The notes under the pieces were generated by a model, which worked only from the letters and a program-made list of their open reading frames with translations, searched no databases and was not told the origin of the DNA. A DNA stretch of 5,918 bases from Eubacterium sp. (GTDB lineage: Bacteria; Bacillota_A; Clostridia; Lachnospirales; Lachnospiraceae). Location of the stretch: NCBI GenBank assembly GCA_017475785.1, contig JAFVEX010000022.1:1-5918 (forward strand). The letters are read 5' to 3'. Position numbers and translations under genes: made by a program. How positions within the stretch are numbered: the first letter of the stretch is position 1; each line of letters opens with the position of its first letter. Of the stretch, positions 1-5,472 are shown piece by piece.

Positions 1-1550
1 ACGCGAAGTCGATTCTGCTGAATTACGGGCTGGCGCAGGAGTACAACGGACAGTTCAATCTGCGGTTTGACGACACGAATCCGGCAAAAGAGGAGACGGA
101 GTTCGTCGAGTCGATTCAGAAGGACATCGAGTGGCTCGGCGCGGACTGGAAGGAGCATCTCTATTTCGCCTCCGACTATTTCGGGCAGATGTATGAGGCG
201 GCAGAGGTTCTGATCAAAAAAGGAAAAGCATATGTGTGTGACCTGACGGCGGATGAGATCCGGCAGTACCGCGGCACACTGAAAGAGGCCGGCAAGAACA
301 GTCCGTACCGGGACAGAAGTGTCGAGGAGAATCTGGATCTGTTCCGCAGGATGCGCGCGGGCGAGTTCGAGGACGGCACACATGTGCTACGCGCGAAGAT
401 TGACATGGCCTCCCCCAATATCAACATGCGGGATCCGGTCATCTACCGCATCGCGCACCTGTCACACCAGCGGACGGGGGACGCGTGGTGTATTTATCCC
501 ATGTATGATTTCGCGCATCCGATTGAGGACGCGATCGAGGGCGTCACGCACTCCATCTGCACGCTGGAGTTTGAGGATCACCGCCCGCTGTATGACTGGG
601 TAATCAACGAGACGGCCGGGGAGATGCATTATCCGTCCCGTCCGCGTCAGATCGAGTTCGCGAAGCTCTATCTGACCAACGTCGTGACTGGCAAGCGCTA
701 CATCAAGAAGCTGGTCGCCGACGGCGTGGTGGACGGCTGGGACGATCCGCGTCTTGTGACGATCGCGGCACTGAAGCGCCGCGGCTATACGCCGGAATCC
801 ATTCAGCGTTTTGTGGAGCTTTGCGGCGTCGCAAAAGGAAACAGCTCGGTGGATTTCGCGCAGCTGGAGTTCTGCATCCGGGACGACCTGAAGACGCGTG
901 TCTCCCGCATGATGGCGGTCATTGACCCGGTGAAGCTGGTGATAGACAATTATCCGGAAGGGCAGATCGAGTATCTGGACGCTCCGAACAACAAGGACAA
1001 CGAGGCGCTTGGAAGCCGGAAGATCCCCTTCGCGAAAGAACTGTACATCGAGCGGGAGGATTTCATGGAGAATCCGCCGCGCAAATATTTCCGGCTGTTC
1101 CCGGGCAACGAAGTGCGGCTGATGTACGCCTACTTTGTGAGATGTACAGATATCGAGAAGGATGCGGACGGCAACGTTACGGTCATCCACTGCACATATG
1201 ATCCGGAGAGCCGCGGAGGTGAGAGCCCGGACGGCCGCAAGGTAAAAGGAACGATCCACTGGGTCGCGGCGCCGACAGCTGCCAGAGTCCAGTGCCGTCT
1301 CTATGAGAATCTGATTGATGAGGAGAAGGGGGTCTACAACGAGGACGGCAGCATGAACCTCAACCCGGATTCCCTGAAGATCATGGAAAACTGCTATGTG
1401 GAGCCGGCGCTTGCCGAAGCGGAAGCATACGACACGTTCCAGTTTGTGCGGAACGGATTTTTCTGCGCGGACGCGAAGCTCTCCGCGCCGGGACAGCCGG
1501 TATTCGGCCGCGTTGTCTCGCTGAAGAGTTCCTTCAAACTGCCGAAGTAA
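1..1550 (+). CDS. glnS: Glutaminyl-tRNA synthetase, 5'-truncated by the window edge
   Basis: Charges tRNA-Gln with glutamine in the cytoplasm, using ATP. The reading frame is open from base 3 and shows 515 residues. The first visible residues, AKSI, normally follow the class I HIGH motif directly, so only about 40 N-terminal residues including HIGH lie outside the window. Visible marks are [10 protein letters not shown] (visible residues 21-30), the GlnRS-specific [17 protein letters not shown] (about 183-199), GWDDPR after the signature loop, [10 protein letters not shown], and a beta-barrel anticodon-binding domain with the [12 protein letters not shown] block. [10 protein letters not shown] and the C-terminal beta-barrels separate it from GluRS. 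The KMSKS-equivalent loop reads VVTGKR (681-698) rather than the VMSKRK of E. coli; the lysine in the catalytic position is kept. Many Firmicutes lack GlnRS and make Gln-tRNA through GatCAB, so its presence fits a clostridial lineage. An internal ATG at 189 is not the start, because conserved sequence continues upstream of it. Confidence 0.97.
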   Translation, partial: AKSILLNYGLAQEYNGQFNLRFDDTNPAKEETEFVESIQKDIEWLGADWKEHLYFASDYFGQMYEAAEVLIKKGKAYVCDLTADEIRQYRGTLKEAGKNSPYRDRSVEENLDLFRRMRAGEFEDGTHVLRAKIDMASPNINMRDPVIYRIAHLSHQRTGDAWCIYPMYDFAHPIEDAIEGVTHSICTLEFEDHRPLYDWVINETAGEMHYPSRPRQIEFAKLYLTNVVTGKRYIKKLVADGVVDGWDDPRLVTIAALKRRGYTPESIQRFVELCGVAKGNSSVDFAQLEFCIRDDLKTRVSRMMAVIDPVKLVIDNYPEGQIEYLDAPNNKDNEALGSRKIPFAKELYIEREDFMENPPRKYFRLFPGNEVRLMYAYFVRCTDIEKDADGNVTVIHCTYDPESRGGESPDGRKVKGTIHWVAAPTAARVQCRLYENLIDEEKGVYNEDGSMNLNPDSLKIMENCYVEPALAEAEAYDTFQFVRNGFFCADAKLSAPGQPVFGRVVSLKSSFKLPK

Positions 1551-1554
1551 GGAA

Positions 1555-1591
1555 AACGCTGATTGAATCCATCACCGGATTAATCAGTGTT
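1555..1591 (+). terminator. Strong stem-loop just after glnS, terminator-like but without a U-tract
   Basis: The left arm 1555-1570 pairs with the right arm 1577-1591 around a six-base loop (ATCACC). By hand this gives 15 pairs, including one G-U, with a single bulged G at 1565. It begins five bases after the glnS stop, where an intrinsic terminator would be expected. However, the stem is AT-rich and is followed by CCCAGGGAAC rather than a run of T. It may therefore be a weak or factor-dependent terminator, or a 3'-end processing or stabilising structure. The fold is seen directly; the function is inferred. Confidence 0.5.
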
Positions 1592-1601
1592 CCCAGGGAA
1601 C
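1589..1601. promoter_or_regulatory. 13-bp perfect palindrome, possible protein-binding site
   Basis: GTTCCCAGGGAAC is a perfect inverted repeat around a central A. It overlaps the last three bases of the preceding stem-loop. A one-base loop cannot form a good RNA hairpin, so if it has a role, a dimeric DNA-binding protein is more likely. It lies 55 bases upstream of the amidase start. I found no convincing sigma-A promoter beside it, and the site may be chance. Confidence 0.25.
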
Positions 1602-1646
1602 TGTCACAGACGAAACAAAACAAGAATGAACCAGTGAACAGCGAAA

Positions 1647-1655
1647 AGGAGGAGG
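1647..1655 (+). promoter_or_regulatory. Strong ribosome binding site of the amidase gene
   Basis: AGGAGGAGG contains two overlapping AGGAGG cores (1647-1652 and 1650-1655). ATG codons follow at 1657, 1660, 1666 and 1669. The first core is 4 bases from the first ATG and 7 from the second, so 1660 is at least as likely a start as 1657. The difference is one methionine. Confidence 0.8.
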
Positions 1656-1656
1656 C

Positions 1657-2952
1657 ATGATGAAAATGATGAGAGAGCAGATCAAAATCAGAATCGCGGC
1701 GGTACTGTTTGCGGCTGCCCTGGTTCTTGGCATTGGAATCTGGAGCGCGCGCCCCGCGCAGGCGGCAAAGAATACCGGTACGTCTGCGGTGACAGGCATG
1801 GTTTATGGATGGGATGAGGCAGGAACCAGGTATTACGCCAACAAGAAAATGTTGACGGGTCCCCAAAACATCGAAGGTCACTGGTATTATTTTGATACGA
1901 AGACCGGACTTGTGGTAAAAAACGGCTTCCAGTATATTGAGGAAAAAAATAAGACCTGCTACTATGATGAGAACGGCTGGGCAGTGTTCGGCGAGCAGAA
2001 AATCGGAAAATACTGGTATTATTTCAGCAAGAAGACCGGCGCCATGCGGGTGAATCAGTTCCAGAAGATTACCGCTGAGGACGGCACGGTCAGAAAGTGC
2101 TATTACAACAAATACGGCCACCGCGTAAAGGGTGAGAAAAAAGTCGGCAAGTACTGGTACTATTTCAACACAAAGACCGGCGCGATGGTGACAGACGCCT
2201 TCCAGCTTGTCCGCACGAAGAACAAGACCTGCTACTATGACGAGAAGGGCAGACGCGGAACCGGTAATTTCAAGACGGCCGACGGCGTCTGGTACACAGC
2301 GCAGAAAAACGGCGACACGCAGCTGCTTGTGGTCACGATTGATCCCGGGCATCAGAAGAATCCGAACCTCTCCCATGATCCGATCGGGCCGGGTTCCTCT
2401 ATCACCAAGATTAAGGTTGCAGGCGGCGCGACCGGTGTCGCGACCGGAAAGGACGAGTATCAGCTGACGCTGGAAATTGCCAAGAAGCTCCGCGCGGAAC
2501 TGAAGGAGCGCGGCTTCAAAGTCGTCATGACCCGCACGAAAAATGATGTCAATATCAGCAACAGACAGCGCGCGAAGAAGGCAAACAAGGCAAATTCCGC
2601 GGCGTATGTCATCCTGCACGCCGACGCAGACAGCGCGTCCGCGACTGGCGCGCACACGATCTGCAGCACTTCTTCCAACCGGTGGACAAAAAATCTTTAC
2701 AAGAAGAGCCACCTGCTCGCTGAGAAGGTGATTAACGCGTACTGCGAGGAGACGGGCTTCCGCAGCCGCGGCGTCAACGAGCGGGACGACCTGTGCGGCA
2801 TCAACTGGAGCAAGGTTCCAACCTGCTTTATCGAGATGGGATTCCTGTCAAACGCTACAGAGGACAGAAAGATGTCTTCCGTGGGCATGCAGGGAAGAAT
2901 GGCGGAAGGAATCGCCAACGGAATTCAGGAGTATCTTGAGGAAAGTGCCTGA
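1657..2952 (+). CDS. Secreted N-acetylmuramoyl-L-alanine amidase (amidase_3) with N-terminal cell-wall-binding repeats
   Basis: A 431-residue peptidoglycan hydrolase expected to cut the MurNAc-L-Ala bond outside the cell. Residues 1-36 form a signal peptide: a basic start, a hydrophobic core at about 13-29, and a likely cut after AQA (34-36). Residues about 59-216 hold aromatic wall-binding repeats (GHWYYF, two GKYWYYF, three CYY units). Residues about 222-429 are the zinc amidase: TIDPGHQ with H232, E267 in GKDEYQL, H321 in ILHADAD, and catalytic E393 in FIEMGFLSN. All expected metal and catalytic residues of amidase_3 are present. The ILHADAD motif has Asp where many members have Asn (HAN). 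The segment between GHQ and E267 is of the long type (NPNLSHDPIGPGSS) that I associate with clostridial relatives. The start is supported by the AGGAGGAGG site. It lies 106 bases after glnS with no clear promoter of its own, so it may be read from upstream or from an unrecognised promoter. The catalytic call is firm; the ligand of the repeats (choline, other wall polymer or glycan) is unknown. Confidence 0.93.
   Translation: MMKMMREQIKIRIAAVLFAAALVLGIGIWSARPAQAAKNTGTSAVTGMVYGWDEAGTRYYANKKMLTGPQNIEGHWYYFDTKTGLVVKNGFQYIEEKNKTCYYDENGWAVFGEQKIGKYWYYFSKKTGAMRVNQFQKITAEDGTVRKCYYNKYGHRVKGEKKVGKYWYYFNTKTGAMVTDAFQLVRTKNKTCYYDEKGRRGTGNFKTADGVWYTAQKNGDTQLLVVTIDPGHQKNPNLSHDPIGPGSSITKIKVAGGATGVATGKDEYQLTLEIAKKLRAELKERGFKVVMTRTKNDVNISNRQRAKKANKANSAAYVILHADADSASATGAHTICSTSSNRWTKNLYKKSHLLAEKVINAYCEETGFRSRGVNERDDLCGINWSKVPTCFIEMGFLSNATEDRKMSSVGMQGRMAEGIANGIQEYLEESA
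1831..2304 (+). repeat. Tandem aromatic cell-wall-binding repeats within the amidase gene
   Basis: At protein level this covers residues about 59-216. WYYF units have their Trp at 76, 120 and 167 and alternate with CYY units whose Cys lie at 101, 148 and 192. The super-repeat is thus 44-47 residues, made of two half units: GKYWYYFxxKTGAM and KTCYYDExG. It resembles the choline/glucan-binding repeat family (CW_binding_1, PF01473, and relatives). The DNA copies have diverged, so this is a protein repeat rather than a recent DNA duplication. Confidence 0.85.
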
Positions 2953-2964
2953 GCTGCGCACTTT
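2942..2964 (+). terminator. Inverted repeat straddling the amidase stop codon, weak terminator candidate
   Basis: AAAGTGC (2942-2948) and GCACTTT (2958-2964) are perfect 7-bp arms around a nine-base loop that contains the TGA stop. The sequence after it (GTAAGGATATATAG) has no U-tract, so termination would be weak. It is nonetheless the only hairpin I see between the amidase and the next promoter. Confidence 0.35.
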
Positions 2965-3001
2965 GTAAGGATATATAGTCAATTGGGAAACTGAAATATT
3001 T

Positions 3002-3030
3002 TTGACAGACTGCACAATCTGGGCGATAAG
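3002..3030 (+). promoter_or_regulatory. Sigma-A-type promoter for the second wall-hydrolase gene
   Basis: The -35 box TTGACA (3002-3007) is a consensus match. After a 17-base spacer, the -10 box GATAAG (3025-3030) matches TATAAT at four of six positions. An AT-rich stretch (AAATATTTT, around 2994-3002) sits just upstream, like an UP element. Transcription would begin near 3037, giving a leader of about 45 bases to the TTG start at 3083. It probably also drives the SGNH and MBOAT genes. The rest of the 130-base gap shows nothing else I can name. Confidence 0.7.
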
Positions 3031-3070
3031 AAATGGAGTTTCACAATTACCTGATATACCTATATTAATA

Positions 3071-3075
3071 AGGAG
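3071..3075 (+). promoter_or_regulatory. Ribosome binding site that sets the TTG start at 3083
   Basis: AGGAG (in TAAGGAGAG) lies 7 bases upstream of an in-frame TTG at 3083. No in-frame ATG exists between the promoter and the signal-peptide core. The spacing is ideal, and the site decides the start of the downstream gene. Confidence 0.8.
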
Positions 3076-3082
3076 AGTTCGA

Positions 3083-4357
3083 TTGCGGTACAATAAGAGG
3101 AAATGTGTAACAGGAAAGCGCTTCAGGAAGCGCGTGCTCTGCGCGGTGCTGAGTCTGGGAATCGGGCTCGGCGGAGCCGGGCTGACTGCGCCGGAGGTCT
3201 ACGCGGCCAATGAAACAGCCGCGGTTACCGGCCAGACGACTGTCGTGAGCGCGGATATCACGCTTGGAAACACCGGAAAAACGGTTGCTTTGAGCGCGAC
3301 GGTCAGCAAGATCAAGGACGGCTGGGATGCCGCGAAGAAGCACTATTACGTCAATGGGGAGATGGTAACCGGCCCGCGCAAGATCGGCAGATACTGGTAC
3401 TATTTTTCCAAAAAGACCGGCGCTGTCCAGAAAAATAAGTTTGTCCAGGTAAAGAAAAACAAGATCTGCTACTATGACAGCAAGGGGCGCGCGGTAAAAG
3501 GCGAGCAGAAGATCGGAAAGTATTACTATTACTTTAACCGCGGCAACTGCAAGATGGTTACCAACGCGTTCCAGGAAATCCCTGGAACAAACAAAACGTG
3601 CTATTACAACAAGAACGGCCACCGCGTCACGGGTCTGAAGAAGATCGGAAAGTACTATTATTACTTTGCGAAAAACACCGGCGTGATGCAGAAGGGATTC
3701 CAGACCATCACCCGGAATGGCCAGGAGATCACGTGTTACTTCACCTCGAAGGGAAGAATGGCGACGGGCGACCGCACCATCAAAAACGTAATCTACAGCT
3801 TTGATAAGAAGACAGGCGCGCTCGAGGAGATGATGATCGCGCACGCCTCCGGCGATGAGCGCGGAGAGTATTACTACGGGCAAGCCGGCGACCAGACCCG
3901 CACGGAGGTCTGTGTGCGCAGCTGGTACAACCGCCCGTGGAACTGCGTTCTCCGTCCGAAGAGCACGGCTATGGCAGAGAAGATCGCCACAGCGATGGAG
4001 CGCGCGGCGGATAACGACAACATCGGCTACGACATGGCTGAGCGCAACACCCTGTACTACAACGCGAAAAAAGTCGGCTGGGATCCGGGTCTTGTCACGC
4101 AGCTGTGCGAGACGGACTGCAGCGCCCTTGTCTCCCTCGCCTGCATCTACGCCGGCGTCAGCCCGTCGATTCTGTTCCAGGAGGGCAACAGCTCCGTCAC
4201 ATGGAATCTGCGCAGCCGCCTGGAGGGAACCGGCAAGTTCATTACCTACACAACCAGCGCCTACATTAAAGGAACCAGCATGTTAAGACGCGGCGACATC
4301 CTGCTCTATGAAGGGCACCACACTGGAGTCGTCACCGGAAAGTGGAAACGGAAATAA
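3083..4357 (+). CDS. Secreted wall-binding-repeat protein with a lysin-like Cys-His (NlpC/P60- or CHAP-like) C-terminal domain
   Basis: A 424-residue protein from the TTG start. Residues 1-41 form a signal peptide with a very basic start (KRK, GKRFRKR), a hydrophobic core at about 18-35, and a probable cut after VYA (39-41). Residues about 87-247 carry repeats like those of the preceding amidase (GRYWYYF, two GKYYYYF, CYY units with Cys 129, 173 and 218). Residues about 258-420 form a compact domain with RSWYNRPWN, NIGYD, a likely nucleophile C346 in ETDCSALV, and a likely His (H413) in EGHHTGVV. This matches the pattern I know from prophage-type peptidoglycan hydrolases in Clostridia, and I infer peptide-bond cleavage in peptidoglycan. 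I could not place the third catalytic residue, and the exact family (NlpC/P60, CHAP or amidase_5) is unsettled. No holin or other phage gene is nearby, so it looks like a chromosomal wall enzyme. It has its own promoter, ends 14 bases before the SGNH gene and is probably cotranscribed with it. A longer reading from TTG 3002 is unlikely because that TTG is the -35 box. Confidence 0.85.
   Translation: MRYNKRKCVTGKRFRKRVLCAVLSLGIGLGGAGLTAPEVYAANETAAVTGQTTVVSADITLGNTGKTVALSATVSKIKDGWDAAKKHYYVNGEMVTGPRKIGRYWYYFSKKTGAVQKNKFVQVKKNKICYYDSKGRAVKGEQKIGKYYYYFNRGNCKMVTNAFQEIPGTNKTCYYNKNGHRVTGLKKIGKYYYYFAKNTGVMQKGFQTITRNGQEITCYFTSKGRMATGDRTIKNVIYSFDKKTGALEEMMIAHASGDERGEYYYGQAGDQTRTEVCVRSWYNRPWNCVLRPKSTAMAEKIATAMERAADNDNIGYDMAERNTLYYNAKKVGWDPGLVTQLCETDCSALVSLACIYAGVSPSILFQEGNSSVTWNLRSRLEGTGKFITYTTSAYIKGTSMLRRGDILLYEGHHTGVVTGKWKRK
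3344..3823 (+). repeat. Tandem aromatic cell-wall-binding repeats within the Cys-His hydrolase gene
   Basis: This covers protein residues about 88-247. Units GRYWYYF, GKYYYYF and GKYYYYF have key aromatic positions 105, 148 and 192, and alternate with CYY/CYF units whose Cys lie at 129, 173 and 218. The period is 43-45 residues, as in the upstream amidase. The second and third units have Tyr where the amidase has Trp. At DNA level, AAGATCGGAAAGTA is repeated within the gene, and near copies of the YYF coding stretch occur in the amidase gene. This makes the two modules paralogous. Confidence 0.85.
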
Positions 4358-4371
4358 GCAGGAAATCATTC

Positions 4372-5469
4372 ATGAAAAAACCCGCCGTAAAAAAGATCAT
4401 ATCTGTGGCTGTGCGCATCGCGGTATTCGGCGCGATCTTTGCGTACTTTCTGGTGCATCTGTCCTACATGGTGCGCCCAAAGCTGTCGCACACCAGAAAT
4501 AACATCAGCGGGTTTTACGGAGAGAAAAAAGACTCTCTGGACGTCGTATTCATCGGCACCAGCGGCACGATGTCCGCCTACGCCCCGATGCAGGCGTACG
4601 AGGACTACGGGTACACCTCCTATAATTTCTGCACCAATGAGCGCACGGTCGAGTCGATCACATACTCCGTCAAGGAGGTTCTCAAGACGCAGTCTCCCAG
4701 GCTGCTCGTGATCGACGTCCGTCCGCTGATCCGCAAGGTGACCATGGCGCAGCTTCTGGCAGACGGCGACACGCCGTCTGTCCGGTACAACACGGACGGG
4801 TACCGCTATTCCCTCGACCGGCTGAAATTCCTGTGGAAGACACTTCCGCACAATACCTCCAGCCTGTCGTATTATTTTGATGTCATTGTTTACCACGGAG
4901 AGCCGCTTTACTGGAATAACTGGAACAGCGCGTACCATTTTACATACCGCGGCTATAATTTCATGGGCTGGAGCAATGACATTCCGGAGCCGGAGATCAA
5001 TGACGACATCGTCCCGCTGGACGAAAATCTGGACGCGGCGCTGGATGAGATTCTGGCACTCTGCAAGACGGTGGACAGCGAGGTGCTGTTTCTGTATTAC
5101 CCTTACCGGATCGCCATGTACAACGATTACCAGATCGAGAACGTCAACTATGTACAGCAGAAGATTACAGACGCGGGTTTCCCGTTTATTGACTGCGAGG
5201 AATATTACGATGAGATCGGCCTGGACGCCGCGAAGGATTTTCAGAACGGCGGACACTGGAATATTCTGGGCGCGCAGAAGATTACGGCGTGGCTCGCTCC
5301 CAGACTGAAGGAGCAGTACGACCTGCCGGATCACAGGCAGGAGAGCGGCTACGAGGTCTGGAACGAAGACCTGGTCAAGTGGGACAAAGTCGTTAAGCGG
5401 CAGAGAAGAAACATCAAACGTCTGATTAAAAACGCGAAGGCGTCGAGCACAGAGGGAGCGGCGGATTAA
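4372..5469 (+). CDS. Membrane-anchored SGNH-hydrolase-like protein, partner of an MBOAT acyltransferase
   Basis: A 365-residue protein with a basic start (KKPAVKK) and one transmembrane helix at about 9-30; the rest is expected outside the cell. Block I reads FIGTSGTMSAY with likely nucleophile S64. The C-terminal block reads FQNGGHWNILGAQK with likely catalytic H295; the -3 position, usually Asp in SGNH enzymes, is Asn292, and the nearest upstream Asp is D289. LLVIDVRPL (111-119) is typical of this group. The tail (about 339-357) is rich in Lys and Arg. Related proteins (DltD, AlgJ/AlgX, PatB types) work with MBOAT proteins in O-acylation of wall or extracellular polymers; that role here is inferred from the fold and the neighbour. 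The ATG at 4372 has AGGA 8 bases upstream and follows the previous stop by 14 bases. A GTG at 4342 would overlap the previous gene and lacks a well-placed ribosome site. The target polymer and the acyl group are not shown by the sequence. Confidence 0.82.
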   Translation: MKKPAVKKIISVAVRIAVFGAIFAYFLVHLSYMVRPKLSHTRNNISGFYGEKKDSLDVVFIGTSGTMSAYAPMQAYEDYGYTSYNFCTNERTVESITYSVKEVLKTQSPRLLVIDVRPLIRKVTMAQLLADGDTPSVRYNTDGYRYSLDRLKFLWKTLPHNTSSLSYYFDVIVYHGEPLYWNNWNSAYHFTYRGYNFMGWSNDIPEPEINDDIVPLDENLDAALDEILALCKTVDSEVLFLYYPYRIAMYNDYQIENVNYVQQKITDAGFPFIDCEEYYDEIGLDAAKDFQNGGHWNILGAQKITAWLAPRLKEQYDLPDHRQESGYEVWNEDLVKWDKVVKRQRRNIKRLIKNAKASSTEGAAD

Positions 5470-5472
5470 GGC

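Noticed and set aside
462..1259. Minus-strand open frame within glnS
   Set aside because: It lies wholly inside conserved GlnRS coding sequence and has no domain of its own.
1534..2712. Long minus-strand open frame opposite the amidase gene
   Set aside because: The + strand frame encodes a complete amidase with signal peptide and all catalytic residues; the minus frame is a shadow with no recognisable domain and no ribosome site that I can see.
3040..3066. Second promoter candidate, TTCACA with TATATT
   Set aside because: The spacer is only 15 bases and the -10 nearly touches the ribosome site; the TTGACA promoter just upstream is better in box quality and spacing.
1831..3823. CRISPR array or recent DNA tandem repeat
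   Set aside because: The repetition is in coding sequence, with diverged DNA copies and conserved protein motifs, and there are no uniform repeats or spacers.
3065..3883. Long minus-strand open frame opposite the second hydrolase gene
   Set aside because: It mirrors the repetitive + strand coding region; its hydrophobic repeats are the reverse reading of the YYF units.
3083..4357. Prophage lysis cassette
   Set aside because: The protein has a signal peptide and a host-like promoter, and no holin, tail or other phage gene is visible on either side.
4342..4371. GTG start at 4342 for the SGNH gene
   Set aside because: It would overlap the hydrolase gene by 16 bases and lacks a well-spaced ribosome site, while ATG 4372 has AGGA at 8 bases and gives a normal basic start before the membrane helix.
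4366..5334. Long minus-strand open frame opposite the SGNH gene
   Set aside because: It is the shadow of a well-supported + strand gene with a transmembrane start and SGNH blocks.
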